64,000 nucleotides of DNA from Sacculina carcini (Eukaryota; Arthropoda; Thecostraca; Sacculinidae): positions 10,968,949-11,032,948 of the forward strand of contig OU696571.1 in NCBI GenBank assembly GCA_916048095.2, read 5' to 3'. The notes beneath the pieces are model-generated. The model saw only the letters and a list, made by a program, of their open reading frames with translations, made no database searches and was not told the origin of the DNA. This document shows, piece by piece, positions 44,782 through 55,584 of this stretch (positions are counted from its first letter, which is position 1; every line of letters begins with the position of its first letter). The position numbers and the translations under genes are program-made.

Positions 44782-45188
44782 GTATGGGAAGGTTGGGTTA
44801 GGCTTGGTTAGTTAGGCTAGGTCAGTTAGAAAAGAGAGAGTCGGAACTGAAGTGTAGGCATAATGGTCCCTTGACGTCATGTATTTGTCAAACCCAACAT
44901 GACGCACACATTCACGACAAAATACAACAAGGAGTATTCACGATGTCATGATGGCGGGGCATAAGAAGCCTGCAGGCTTGTACTACTTTTTCCAACATAG
45001 ACATACAATGGCATGCATAAGATATACAACTAAAAATGAAGGAAAATGAGATCGCATCATGTCATGTTGCTCAGAAGTTCCCAAACATTGTATAGCACTC
45101 GTAACTTTGAATAAATTGTGGTCTAACGCTTTTTAAGGCTGTGTGTACTCGTGTATGTGTATTTGTACTAGTGTCTGGCTATACATTT
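44782..45188. other. Short intron segment, nothing recognised
   Basis: Includes GTTAGGCT/GGTTAG repeats at 44793-44830. Confidence 0.4.
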
Positions 45189-45494
45189 CAGTGGCGGATC
45201 CAGATTGTAATTGGGGGGGCTGAATTATGTATGAGTGACTAGGTAGCGTGTGACTTGGACATGTTTCAAGGATATATGCACACATTTTCCACTTTAAGAG
45301 CAAACGTTGGAAAGGGATGCATCACTATGCAACCTTTTTGCGATAATGATTACATAATATATAAAATATGTTTAAAAAAACTGCAGAAAGATACTCTCTC
45401 TTGACCTTTTTTTGTGAACCGTTTGGTTATGAGGAATTGATGAAAACTTTTTTGGGGGGCTTTATCCCCCTAAGCTTCCCCAGGTGCGCCACTG
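45189..45494 (-). mobile_element. Family-3 hAT MITE with exact target duplication
   Basis: CAGTGGCGGATCCAG to CCAGGTGCGCCACTG. ATACATTT is duplicated exactly at 45181-45188 and 45495-45502. The body is the reverse complement of 15054-15284. It lies in the short intron between two D1 exons. Confidence 0.93.
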
Positions 45495-45729
45495 ATACAT
45501 TTTTAGGTTATAAAATTGTTATTCATAAATGTTATACCAATATATATGTATATATAGTAATATAATAGTAATAGGCCTAGTAATATGAGAGAGATTATGC
45601 CCTTAATCATAATTGAAATCAACCATGGTCTACTTAGAATCATGTAACTAGGCATCATGTATTTTACTTATTACTTAATCTAATTATAGTAAATTTTCGT
45701 AGCAAAATATTTATTTTCTACGAACCCTT

Positions 45730-45773
45730 AGCGACCCGAATTTGGGTCGTGACCCAGGGGTTGAGCACCACTG
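45730..45773. repeat. Right end of a hAT element, 38 bp before a PTP exon
   Basis: CGACCCGAATTTGGGTCGTG and GGGGTTGAGCACCACTG match the generic animal hAT right end (GGTTGAGAACCACTG). The left end was not found. Confidence 0.65.
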
Positions 45774-45811
45774 TTGTAAGCACCTGAGACGGTTGGGTGT
45801 TTGTGCTACAG

Positions 45812-45990
45812 GCGAAATGTTCCCCGGTGTTCGGCGAACTGCCGCCCGCGCGTCGTATAGTGTACCAGTACCACTACACCAGTTGGCCCGACCACGGTAT
45901 ACCGGATAGCGCTCTTCCAGTACTCAGTTTTGTGCGCAAGGCTTCAGCAGCGAGTGCCGAGTGTGGTGGTCCTGTGGTGGTGCATTGCAG
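45812..45990 (+). CDS. PTPRG-like: Receptor PTP (R5 class), D1 exon with WPD loop and catalytic Cys
   Basis: This exon encodes residues 461-519 plus two bases of 520. The acceptor is CTACAG at 45811. It contains [16 protein letters not shown], where Asp487 is the general acid of the WPD loop, then [16 protein letters not shown], and ends with GGPVVVHC, where Cys519 is the nucleophile. The donor is AG|GTGCAT at 45991, so the codon after the Cys is split and completed as Ser by the next exon. The recognisable end of a hAT element stops only 38 bases upstream of the acceptor (45773), so the branch-point region is close to or inside transposon-derived sequence. Confidence 0.95.
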
Positions 45991-46057
45991 GTGCATGCAA
46001 CATTGCAACATCGCACAATCACTCATACCAGCACACACCCACACATTTACATGAGGT

Positions 46058-46768
46058 GGGATGTAAATGTGAGGTCACATGGGTACGTTAAAACCGAGTT
46101 TGTAGATGTGATGATGTAATATTTCGTAATCAAACGTCAATTAATCTACAACGACAAACATTAATCATTATCAGTAAAATCACTAAACTATTTTTTATCA
46201 AAAACTTGGCACTTACTAAGCGCTGTACGTTCTTTCAGTGAGCCACCTAAACTAAGCAAACATAGTAATATATAATATAAATAGATATAGATAATATATA
46301 AATAAATATAATGGAAATAATATATAAATAAATATAATGGAAATAATATATAATAAAACAACATACAGACATATCTAGAATAACACAGATAACAAGTTTT
46401 AATTATTGAACAACAATAAAAAGTTTGGAATCGAAAAGGAATGAAACAGAAGAAAAGAACATGAAAAATAAAGGCAAAATTTGGCGTCTGGTTCCTATTT
46501 ACAACATACGCATTAATGTTAGTTGCCTATAAAATATCACACGCAATGGCGGCGCCAAGGTGGGGTTCTATAACTATGTTATAGATATATAATTACATAT
46601 AGATTTATTCAATACCCAGAATAATTTGAATAAATAATAAACAAAAACTTGTATATCACGATAAAGCTATTATAAACAATGGGTGAATAAACTGATTTGA
46701 AATAATGTAATCATAATTGATCGTGAAAGTCAAAGTCATACATAATTGAGTCGGTACACATGTCTACA
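46058..46768. other. AT-rich intron with tandem repeats and a MITE scrap
   Basis: A 26-27 bp unit (AATATATAAATAAATATAAT plus GGAAAT) occurs twice at 46291-46345. CAATGGCGGCGCCAAGG at 46544-46560 is a family-1 left-end scrap. Confidence 0.7.
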
Positions 46769-47080
46769 CAGTATTGGCGTAGATTCTGGGGTTTGGGGGA
46801 TATATTTACCCCAGAAAATTGGCTGGTATGAATATGCCAGCATACCCCTTCAATAATTCTGCTGAGCTCAGTTCATTGTGTATATTGTCATCAAAATAAG
46901 CATATCAAAATGTAACAATACACTCTGAATGTGAGATACTTCTCGTTGAGGTATTTGTGTGTTGTAATTGACTAGGCATGTAATGGTTGAGGATCCCATG
47001 CAATTGACCAACTGAGTCAACTTTGAACACTGATACATGATGGCTGTCATCCCCCGAGCCTCGACACAAATCTACGTAAT
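46769..47080. mobile_element. Family-4 hAT MITE
   Basis: Left TATTGGCGTAGATTCTGG, body TTGACTAGGCATGTAATGG, right CCTCGACACAAATCTACG, in the same order as 17144-17478. It ends about 50 bp before the GT tract at exon 47184. Confidence 0.85.
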
Positions 47081-47127
47081 GATATAATGTCAAATTTTAT
47101 ATTTGTTCTCTCAACTTATTTCACTCC

Positions 47128-47133
47128 GTGTGT

Positions 47134-47178
<45 letters not shown>
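47128..47178. repeat. (TG)n microsatellite immediately upstream of the P-loop exon
   Basis: About 22 TG units run to within five bases of the acceptor TATGTAG. Confidence 0.97.
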
Positions 47179-47181
<3 letters not shown>

Positions 47182-47183
47182 AG

Positions 47184-47475
47184 CGCGGGAGTCGGTAGGA
47201 CAGGCACTTTCATCGTGTTGGATGCCATGTTGCAAATGATGCGCTCAACTGGCTCGCTCAACGTGTTCGGCTTTGTCCGGCATATTCGTCGCCAGCGAGC
47301 GTTGCTGGTGCAGACTAGCGAACAATACGCATTTGTGCACGATGCGCTGCGTCTGGCCGCTGCTATCGGAGAGACGGATGTTCACAGCGCGCTGCTTCGT
47401 CGCTATGTACATCATTTGACGGCGACGACTCAACGTCATGTGTACCCGTGGTACTCGCTCGATGCACACTTTCAG
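47184..47475 (+). CDS. PTPRG-like: Receptor PTP (R5 class), D1 exon with P-loop and Q-loop
   Basis: This exon encodes residues 520-617. It starts after TATGTAG at 47183 and completes the signature HC-SAGVGRTG. Arg525 is the phosphate-binding residue six positions after Cys519. It continues with TFIVLDAMLQMM, GFVRHIRRQRALLVQTSEQY (Q-loop Gln563 and Gln567) and FVHDALRLAA, then the D1-D2 linker ending in phase 0 at DAHFQ. All catalytic residues of D1 are present, so D1 is predicted active. Both splice sites lie in GT repeats: a (TG)n tract covers 47128-47178, and the donor itself is the first GT of a (GT)n tract starting at 47476. Skipping this 292-nt exon would remove the P-loop and shift the frame. 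Confidence 0.95.
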
Positions 47476-47533
47476 GTGTGTGTGTGTGTGTGTATGTGTA
47501 TGTGTGTGTGTATGTGTATGTGTGTGTGTGTGT
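47476..47533. repeat. (GT)n microsatellite forming the donor of the P-loop exon
   Basis: CAG|GTGTGTGTGTGTG: the 5' splice site is the first repeat unit. The tract continues with TATG interruptions. Confidence 0.97.
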
Positions 47534-47739
47534 TTAGATGTGTGTTTTGGAGGGAAGTTGGACTAATGAAAGCACAGACATTACACACATACATTCAACG
47601 CAGGACACGCATATTTATCGTTTTAATTTAGTTTTTTTGTTTTATTTTTGAGTCTTTCTTCATGAGTTCTCGTCTTTCCGACTATTCTCGTATTTCTCTC
47701 TCTCTCTCTCTCTCTCGCTGTATATGTTGTGCGTTTCCG

Positions 47740-47825
47740 GTACATAGGTGCGCTGCGTGGTGGTAATAGTGCTTGTACTCTTGTGATGATACGGCACTTC
47801 CCTGCAATCAATAATAATATTGATA
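47740..47825 (+). repeat. Family-8 LINE/SINE 3'-end repeat, plus strand
   Basis: CGGTACATAGGTGCGC, GGTGGTAATAGTGCTTGTAC, then CTGCAATCAATAATAAT tail: the reverse complement of the copies at 17575, 25003 and 33687. A (CT)n run lies just upstream at 47696-47716. Confidence 0.68.
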
Positions 47826-47920
47826 ATATGTGCTTATAATTATTACCTTCAATTGCCATTAATCCACATTATCAAATCAAATTTTAATAAATATCACATA
47901 TTTATTATCAAATATTAAGT

Positions 47921-48214
<294 letters not shown>

Positions 48215-48345
48215 TATATATATAATGAGGCAAATATATATTTCAATCTCTTCATTAGCGAATTAATGTCCTCCTAATTTACTCAGCTTTTTTGACAAAG
48301 GCAGATATTTGCCGGGATATATTGGGGGAGATTGGGGATTCCGTG

Positions 48346-48633
48346 CAGCGACGGATCCAGGGGGGGGGGGGGGGGGGCTCAGGGGCTGAAGTCCCTCAAA
48401 TGTTTCCATCAACTCCTCATAACCAAGAGATTCACTTAACGGGGTCAGAAAAAATATGTTTCTGTAGAATTTGTTGATATAAGCATTAATGCAAAGCATA
48501 TTTGCATATTAGTGTGTGTGTAAATGTGTGTATATATCATTGGAAAATGGTCCAAGACTTGATCTTCACACGCTACCTAGTCACTCATATATAATTGAGC
48601 TCCTCACAAAATTGCACTCTGCATCCGCTACTT
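48346..48633. mobile_element. Family-3 hAT MITE
   Basis: CAGCGACGGATCCAGG to CTGCATCCGCTACTT. A G19 run lies near the left end. Flanks ATTCCGTG and TTTCCGCG match at 6 of 8. Confidence 0.82.
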
Positions 48634-49094
48634 TTTCCGCGGGCAGATTTTCGGCGAATAATATACTTCTAACTTTATTCCTTGGACGTTTTATGATCAA
48701 AAATAGTTTAAACCGTAATGTAAATATACACAAAACGGACTTGAATGTAATTTGCTTCCTTGGATTCGTCTCAGCTGTTCTGTTAAATAGTCCTCAATCG
48801 GAGACTTCGAAATATATTATTTCATTATACACTGCATAAATTTTCATTCACAACATCATTCACATTATCGACCATAACATTAGGATGAGCGAGAATATTA
48901 AGATTGAATTTAGCATCAAGAGAAATATAATAATATGAATTTTTATGTCGAAGTCACCTTACACCAACTTATGCCACATATTGCAATACGCTGAAACAAA
49001 TAGCAAAATAATGACGCCAACTGGAATGCATGCAATACAACATGCTGCTGACATGCAATATCGTCCAGTTCATATCGATGACAACACCTCAATA

Positions 49095-49143
<49 letters not shown>

Positions 49144-49650
49144 ACATGGGGCTGTCAACATGTCAAATATTGTGACATGGCTTGCTGAAAGGTTAGCTGT
49201 GCTCAAGAATTAATATTGCTTTGTTCAAGATATAAGATATATTCGTTGCCTGACAATTGAGAAGTTTTTATTAAATGTTCGATGCTCGTGCTGTGCGTTT
49301 GTTGCTGTTGTTGATAAAGTAATGATCTGCAAGATCAATGTAGTGATGTTTTGTATAGGTTTTCCTTTAGTTGCCAGGAATATATTTTTCAAACTAGAAA
49401 TTTACGTTTTTCAGGGGGTTTTTCCTTCTCAAAGCTGATTCCCTGTGTTAGTACGTTTAACAATGTTTGATTATCACTCCCTGGTACATATTGTATTAAT
49501 AAGTGGCGTTGTAACAGTTGTGCGATTGTTTTAATACGCAATAAACTTTAATTTGCTCCGCATTGATAATTATCGTGGTTTTTGCTATGGTTTTAGCAAT
49601 ACGTTTGGTATTGCAAACGAATCGATAATAGCTGAATGTTGACTCATTAG
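48634..49650. other. Intronic DNA with a (CA)n microsatellite
   Basis: Pure CA at 49099-49138; otherwise nothing recognised. Confidence 0.6.
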
Positions 49651-49915
49651 TAGAGTTGGGAATTTTATGTGATAATTTTTGGCATTTAATGTCTTTATTA
49701 TGTGACGAAAAATGCCCAAATATGTTGTCAAAAGTCTCAAAATATGTTATTCAATTTTTATATCATATGTAAACTTTGGACTCTTTCGTAGATTATCTGC
49801 ATTTTAAGTATGTATCCAGCGACATCCCAGGGGAGCCACCCTCAGGGAGGCGAAATTCTCTTAGTACGTGACAAAAGTTTTTCCTTAATTGCGCCCTTCC
49901 GATAATGTTGGGGTG

Positions 49916-50034
49916 CAGTGGCGGCGCCAGAATTCTTCAGTCGAGGGGAGTTGAGGGGGGCTAAGCAAAAATATGTGGGGATATGGGAAACACGAGAAAC
50001 CACACTCGAAATGTTCATGGAAGAGGTGCCACTG
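49916..50034. mobile_element. Family-1 hAT MITE, internally deleted (119 bp), nested
   Basis: CAGTGGCGGCGCCAGAATT to AGAGGTGCCACTG. Flanks TTGGGGTG and TAGGGGTG match at 7 of 8. Confidence 0.85.
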
Positions 50035-50061
50035 TAGGGGTGCCATTTTGGACATTTGCTC

Positions 50062-50244
50062 CTAGACGATGACCCCATGATTCGATTCTGCATGTATAGT
50101 TGATATGATGCCTTTCGAGTGAGCAAGCGCTTTGTTGTATCGATCGAGCTGCGACTTGTGACCAGCGGACACGTTTTTCTCACATGCAACGCAAAACATT
50201 CTATTCCTATCAGACATGTTTTTTCTGAGAAAATTCGACATCAC
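50062..50244 (-). pseudogene. BED-like zinc-finger exon of a hAT transposase
   Basis: The minus frame reads MSDRNRMFCVACEKNVSAGHKSQLDRYNKALAHSKG. The CX2C pair and spaced His residues resemble the DNA-binding finger at the N-terminus of hAT transposases. The catalytic part is missing, so this is a non-autonomous copy of a larger element. Confidence 0.72.
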
Positions 50245-50765
50245 GCTGAATTCCTTTAACCCTTTGAGCGTGACGTTACAATACAGACAGACACCATTTG
50301 AGGGATTTGTGTTGAGTAATTTCCGAAAATGTAAATATGAAGTACATGTATGATCCTAACTTCCCAAAAAGCCAATGGCACGTGTATCTAAATTGAACCG
50401 ATTCAATCAAACAAATTAAACCACAACACATACGGTAGTTAACCAGGAATATAACACCGTGCTACGCTCTTGGTGTCCAGACTTGAGAAGATATCAGGAA
50501 CGTTGCTATATTTCCATTGTTAATGTTGCTGGCGTTTATATTAAACCTATATACAATGTCCGAGTGTATCATAACATACTGAATCCGTGCTCTGTTATTA
50601 GATTTATTAACTAAATAGATTAATTAAATGCACAACATAAAAAAATTATTCAGACAATATTTTTCTGTGAGAATGACATTTTATGTCATTATCGCTTAAA
50701 AACGGCCTTTTATGTGAAAACATATTTTTATGTGAACACATAAAACTCCCAACTCTGCTCATTAG

Positions 50766-51558
50766 TAATGAGTTATTGTAGTTAGTCATTACAGTTGGAT
50801 ACATCTGTTTTCTCAAACATTATCTGTTGTCTCTTATATTTTTCCTTCTGTGTGTCTAAACATGTCTAACGCTGCAGAAACACCGTCATACGTTTAAAAT
50901 CAAATACATCCCATTGAAATAGTTTTTTTGTTTATACAATTTCCAATATGGATAAATGAACAATAGGAGAGCAATAGAAGAAGTTTTAACAGAAAAATGT
51001 TTGCTATACTTGTATTACCGTAGATACCGGCCATTAAACACATATTTGATCTCAAATTCTACTCCTTGGTTTTCAAAGGGGACCAGAGCTATTTTTTGGG
51101 ACAACAATGTAGTTTGTCAAATATTTATCTATACAAAAGAACAAGATTAACTTTAGTTTGAGTTATATCAATGCTAAGGACAAAATGGTGCAATAGTTTG
51201 ATGAAAAACATAAATTTACACGTAAATGGTGAGGAAAGGGCAATTTTTTCCGCATAATATGTATATATGGAACAAACAGAGCATTTGAAAAATACCACAG
51301 GGGAAAATGTCAAATTTTGGGTGGGCTTATTGGCCGCGGCTTAAGGTATGTTATTATGTTATATTGCACAGTATAGTAGTAGTACTCGTAGTACCGTACT
51401 TGGTCAATGCTCGTGTTTGTATCGATATTTAAATTATGTTTGCTTCATGGGCGCACGCTTGTCAATGTTAATCAGCGTTTATTGAAATTGCACAGCCGTC
51501 AAAGACAATTTACTGAGCTTAACCAGAGCCTAATATCAACTAGTGTTCGCATTCATAT
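50766..51558. other. AT-rich intron, nothing recognised
   Basis: No features seen. Confidence 0.45.
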
Positions 51559-51559
51559 G

Positions 51560-51634
<75 letters not shown>

Positions 51635-51653
51635 CACACACACACACACACTC
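51559..51653. repeat. (CA)n microsatellite, about 95 bp
   Basis: Pure CA interrupted once by TATATATA. Confidence 0.97.
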
Positions 51654-51916
51654 ATTATACAGTGGAAGCACGGTAAATGTCAACCATGTTTAATGAGCAC
51701 GAGAGACACAAATCAATACTGAAAAAGGTCATACATTCGGAATACATATTACACTTTTTTCCAAATATTTTTTACCATATACATATATTATAAGGTATAT
51801 CATATACATTATGTCATATGCATATAGTAATATATTTTTATATTATTCACATACAAATGTAAATATTTACTGTATATAAATATACTTTATATGTATTGTA
51901 TATAAATGAATACAAA

Positions 51917-51951
51917 GGAGCATGACTTTGTATTATATAAAGTCATGCTCC
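51917..51951. repeat. 13-bp perfect inverted repeat with 9-nt loop
   Basis: GGAGCATGACTTT, loop GTATTATAT, then the exact reverse complement, in the intron before D2 exon 52208. Confidence 0.85.
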
Positions 51952-52207
51952 CTCATTGGTCAGCTGGTGGATAACGAGCAGATACAGCCTTCGCATTGCG
52001 TTATTTATTCAAGTTGATTCATGTATTCTACTTGTACAACTTTGTTAAAAAGGTGACATTTGATCCAACTGAGTTTCTCTCGAACCAAGTGGTACGCGGC
52101 GACTGTACGACACCTCCAAATGGTACTCGATCACAAACAGCCTGGAAACCACTGTACGAAATGAGCTGCAACTAAAAATGGCCGACTTTTGTGTTATCTT
52201 GTGTCAG

Positions 52208-52507
52208 CTGCTGGTGAGCGGAGAAGTGAGTGACGAAGCGGTGGCCACTGCCAGACGCCCGGCCAATTGCTGCAAGAACCGTTGTCAGCAGCTGGTTCCG
52301 TGCGACTCCAGCCGTGTGGTTATCTCGCCGCGTGCTGGAGTGCCGTGCTCCGACTATGTGAACGCTTCGTGGATGGCCGGCTTCTGTCGTACGCGTGAGT
52401 TCATCGCTACACAGCACCCGCTACCGTCCACCATTGCCGACTTTTGGCAGATGGTGTGGGATCATCGTGCGACCGTTGTGGTGTTATTGAGCACCTGCGA
52501 AGACGAG
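52208..52507 (+). CDS. PTPRG-like: Receptor PTP (R5 class), phosphatase-like D2 domain, first exon
   Basis: This exon encodes residues 618-717. The acceptor is GTGTCAG at 52207, phase 0, joining FQ-LLVSGEVSDEAVA. It carries KNRCQQLVPCDSSRV, SDYVNASWMAGF, EFIATQHPLPSTIADFWQMVWDH and TVVVLLSTCEDE, the D2 counterparts of the YINA, TQGPL and FWRM motifs of D1. In the substrate loop KNRY is replaced by KNRC, consistent with a domain that no longer binds phosphotyrosine productively. The donor is GAG|GTACGA at 52508. Sequence upstream to about 52178 is open in the same frame but does not look like D2 and is taken as intron. Confidence 0.94.
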
Positions 52508-52682
52508 GTACGAACCGACACTGACAATTCGACTGTTTGCGTTTGTGAATCATTTAAGACAGATTTCAGCGTGTTAAGAATAGCGATTTCACTGGTTGAC
52601 TCACAAGTTCACGTATTGTCACTTCAACTTTGCCTTGTCTAGAGTATTGCCCATATCGATCCGTTCATGTTCAGTTGTATTC

Positions 52683-53285
52683 AAGGGCGTATATTTGTGT
52701 CGAGTCTCGGGGGATGATAGCCATCATACATTAGCTTTCAAAATTGGTTCACTTGGTCAGTTGCATGGACCTTCAATCATTTTATGTCTATGCAGTTAGA
52801 TCATACATACCTCAATGAAAAGTGGATTGCATAAAATTGCACATATACATTTGTCGATTTCGATGACACATAACCACGAATACAACATATATATATATAT
52901 ATATATATATGATATAGCGCACACATTTAGATACAGGCGCGAAAAATCACAACACTCAGAAGCAACGTAGCGAGTAGGGAGTAGGCACAAAAAGAAAAAT
53001 GGAAATAAGTTTATAGAATCGGAGAAGCTGATGGTCGTTGGCTATTAGATAGCTCATCCGCCCTTGAAACAGGTTTTGTTTTATTCCTGTCGGGTGTTTA
53101 GCCACCCTCCTCACTGCAGAACAGTGGGGGAACCTGTTTAGTCGCCGACGACTCGACCATTAATCTGGTTGTACTGGAGTTACATGGCTACCAGTAGCAG
53201 GGCAAAGCTTGACCAGACAATTGTCCTCACAATTGACCTCAGCAGAATAATCGGGGGGTATAATTGCATATTATATCTACGCTCA
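52683..53285 (-). mobile_element. Family-4 hAT MITE, reverse orientation, interrupted
   Basis: GGGCGTATATTTGTGTCGAG at the left through TCAGTTGCATGGACC, and CCTCAGCAGAATAATCGGGG to ATATCTACGC at the right, match family 4 read backwards. About 420 bp of other sequence (around 52815-53230) with a (TA)n tract separates the halves. Confidence 0.75.
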
Positions 53286-53486
53286 TAAGTACAATATCTA
53301 CGCTCATAAGTATTATTGTATTGGTATAATTGTTAGTTAATTGTTATTACTGGGTTAGTTACTGGGTTATTGTTAATTGTTAATTACTGAATGATAGTTG
53401 TTATAAATTGTTAGTTACAGGGTTATTTGTTAATTGTAGTTAATGAGTCAATTATTACACCGTGGGTTTATAATTGTTCCGGGCAG

Positions 53487-53618
53487 ACATTCCCCGAGTT
53501 TTGGCCAGTTGAAAGTGCCTACATCGAGTGCGAGAAGTTCCGGGTTCAGTTGTCTTCGTGCAGCTCTACTGCGGCTGCCAACTGTACTGTACACAATATA
53601 AGCATCTCTTCACACCAG
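53487..53618 (+). CDS. PTPRG-like: Receptor PTP (R5 class), D2 middle exon
   Basis: This exon encodes residues 718-761, phase 0 at both ends. The acceptor is GGGCAG at 53486 and the donor CAG|GTAGGA at 53619. It reads TFPEFWPVESAYIECEKF, matching the D2 segment after the FWxMxWD helix (F-x-YWP, then acidic-C-E-x-F), then a β-strand segment ending HNISISSHQ. It is the weakest of the D2 exons by motif content. Its position, phase and splice sites, and the continuity of D2 across 52507, 53487 and 58392, support it. Confidence 0.84.
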
Positions 53619-54046
53619 GTAGGAGCAAACATTTCCTGCTGGGATTATCTTCGCCTGGAAAGAAAATTCAGAGCGGACTCATCATATGCGTTTTTCAGTT
53701 ACTGAAATGGAATTTTTTCCCACACGTCTTAGAGAAAAATAATAACAATGTCTGATCCTGCTTATTACGATAGTTACCTGAATTATAACTGTCAATTTTT
53801 TCTATCTTGTTACTTGTCAGGTCTGTTCAATAACTATACCATTTACAAGTCAATTTGCCAAATTGATTTTCACTTTTGCCAAATTGACTTGATATATAGT
53901 TTATCTTTTAGCCCCTGTGTACCCATCGTTGTTGGCAACTCTTTATTTTCTTCCACGTATGAATTCGTTATTTCGCACCAACTGCGTTTCCTCCTAGCTT
54001 GTTCTTAATCACTCGTTCTTAGACCATACCAGAAGTTGTTTGCTAA
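53619..54046. other. AT-rich intron, nothing recognised
   Basis: Between D2 exon 53487-53618 and the duplicated block. Confidence 0.45.
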
Positions 54047-55175
54047 GTTGGTACAAGTGGTGACCTCTACATCTTTCAAATTCACCATAATGTTTCTTCA
54101 TGATTCGTTGAATTTCGAATCATACCTCACAATAGATATATCCAAGGCATTCTCTCACTTCAAGGTTACGCAATCAGAGTTGAATGGCCGACATTTGACG
54201 CCGATTACGTCGACTCCCGCCGATTGCGGACCTTGAAATCTCGCGAAATGAGCGGACCTCGTGGGTGTCCTCTGTGTCTGGCATTAATCGGCGTAGTTAT
54301 ATATCCACCATATGGGACCGTATAAAGCACAACTCTGGGAAGTACTGCCCCACTCCACTGTCTTCTCTGATGCTAAGTGGTGTGGACTTGATAAAAATGG
54401 AGCATGTTGCTGAGGAAATTGGCCGATTTTTAGTCGAGCGCTCTCCTGCAAACGTGGACTATCCTGTTTTGGCGGCGAGCAAACAGCACTGCGAGACGTC
54501 ACCCTTTGACTTCTTCATTGCCTGTCAGCTGATTTGATAAGACTAGAAGGTGTTGTCTGGTCCAGGATGTCGGTGCTATAAGCTCTATAAGCTCAAATAT
54601 CGACCGAAGTCACGTTCGACAGCGACACTAAAATAAGATACCGATTGTTCATCTGCTTCTCCGGCAGTGTGCTTGAGAATGCGATCAATCTTTAAACTTG
54701 ACTTCGACGCTTCTGTTGTGGAGTTGTTTTTGAGCGAGAAAGGGGATCTAACTGGAGAGTTATTCACCGAGAGCCACCCAATATCGTCCAATGAGATGGC
54801 TCGTCGTTTGGTAAAAGCGTTTGCCGACCTGCAACCGGCGCTGAAAGCTTAGCACTGTCGCTACAACACTGAACGGTTGTTCAATTATCCATTTCTGTCT
54901 CATTTCTGTTTCGCTTAAACACTTTTTGACAGGGCGAACAGCGACATTTCCCCGCTTTATCCGCATTCCTAGACACCTTAAGCCGTAATTTAGCGAGAAC
55001 CTAGACCGTTTACAATACAAGACAAGATACAAGTGCAATTGATTGTTTGAGGTCTGATTATTTGGAACGCATTGCACACCGTGGTCTCCATTGATTCCAT
55101 TTGGCGTATCAGTTTTTTGTACAAATCTGTCACTATGGGCACTCCAGGCGTCTTTACCAGTCCGGTCTCCTACTC
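54047..55175 (+). mobile_element. LTR-retrotransposon-like leader/internal block, first copy (A)
   Basis: Starts GTTGGTACAAGTGGTGACC, the sequence that directly follows the LTR at 56659 and has the form of a primer-binding site (TTGGTAC...). It contains short open frames (TSTSFKFTIM, LNFESYLTIDISKAFSHFKV; MRSIFKLDFDASVVELFL), possibly gag remains, but no domain I recognise. It is nearly identical to 56660-57797. No LTR precedes this copy. Confidence 0.65.
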
Positions 55176-55189
55176 TCCTACTTTTTGTC

Positions 55190-55246
55190 TGTGGTGTGAT
55201 TGTGAGCGAGAGAGAGAGTGTGTGAGCGCGTTGGAGTGTCTGTGGC

Positions 55247-55282
<36 letters not shown>

Positions 55283-55584
55283 ATTCGCGTTTGCGTTCGT
55301 GTTTGCGTTGTTTGGTGATGTTTTTGTATGTATGCGTTTCATGAAGTGTGCATGCCCCGCGGCGGCGAGCGATTGACCGGCTCGCCGCTGATTGGTTGTG
55401 GCGGTGTGCGTGAGGACTGTGCGTGTGTGTGTGTCCGTGTGCTCCCGTGTGTCACGGTGTGAGCGTGGAGTCTTGTTTGTGGTGCGATCGGAGTGTGACG
55501 TCCTGTAGGCGCGCGTGGGGCGGTGATGCCCACGCGCGCCTGTCTGTAATATATTTTAGATTTTTAGTTTCTGGTTTTGTTACA
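55190..55584 (+). mobile_element. LTR-like repeat, first copy (395 bp)
   Basis: Begins TGTGGTGTGATTG and ends TTTTGTTACA (TG...CA). It contains a GT microsatellite, a 9-bp GC hairpin (GCGGCGAGC / GCTCGCCGC), the inverted CCAAT element ATTGG, and near the 3' end a 12-bp hairpin (GGCGCGCGTGGG / CCCACGCGCGCC at 55508-55540) followed by T-rich sequence. The second copy is at 56257-56659. A diverged inverted fragment lies at 61712-61885. Confidence 0.75.

Larger units (their letters stand above)
49651..50757 (-). mobile_element. hAT deletion derivative (1107 bp) with exact 8-bp target duplication
   Basis: Terminal repeats TAGAGTTGGGAATTTTATGT and ACATAAAACTCCCAACTCTG match over about 20 bp with two differences. 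CTCATTAG is duplicated exactly at 49643-49650 and 50758-50765. It contains a transposase N-terminal zinc-finger remnant on the minus strand and a nested family-1 MITE at 49916-50034. Confidence 0.93.

Noticed and set aside
51917..51951. microRNA precursor
   Set aside because: Stem of only 13 bp; too short, and no flanking pairing.
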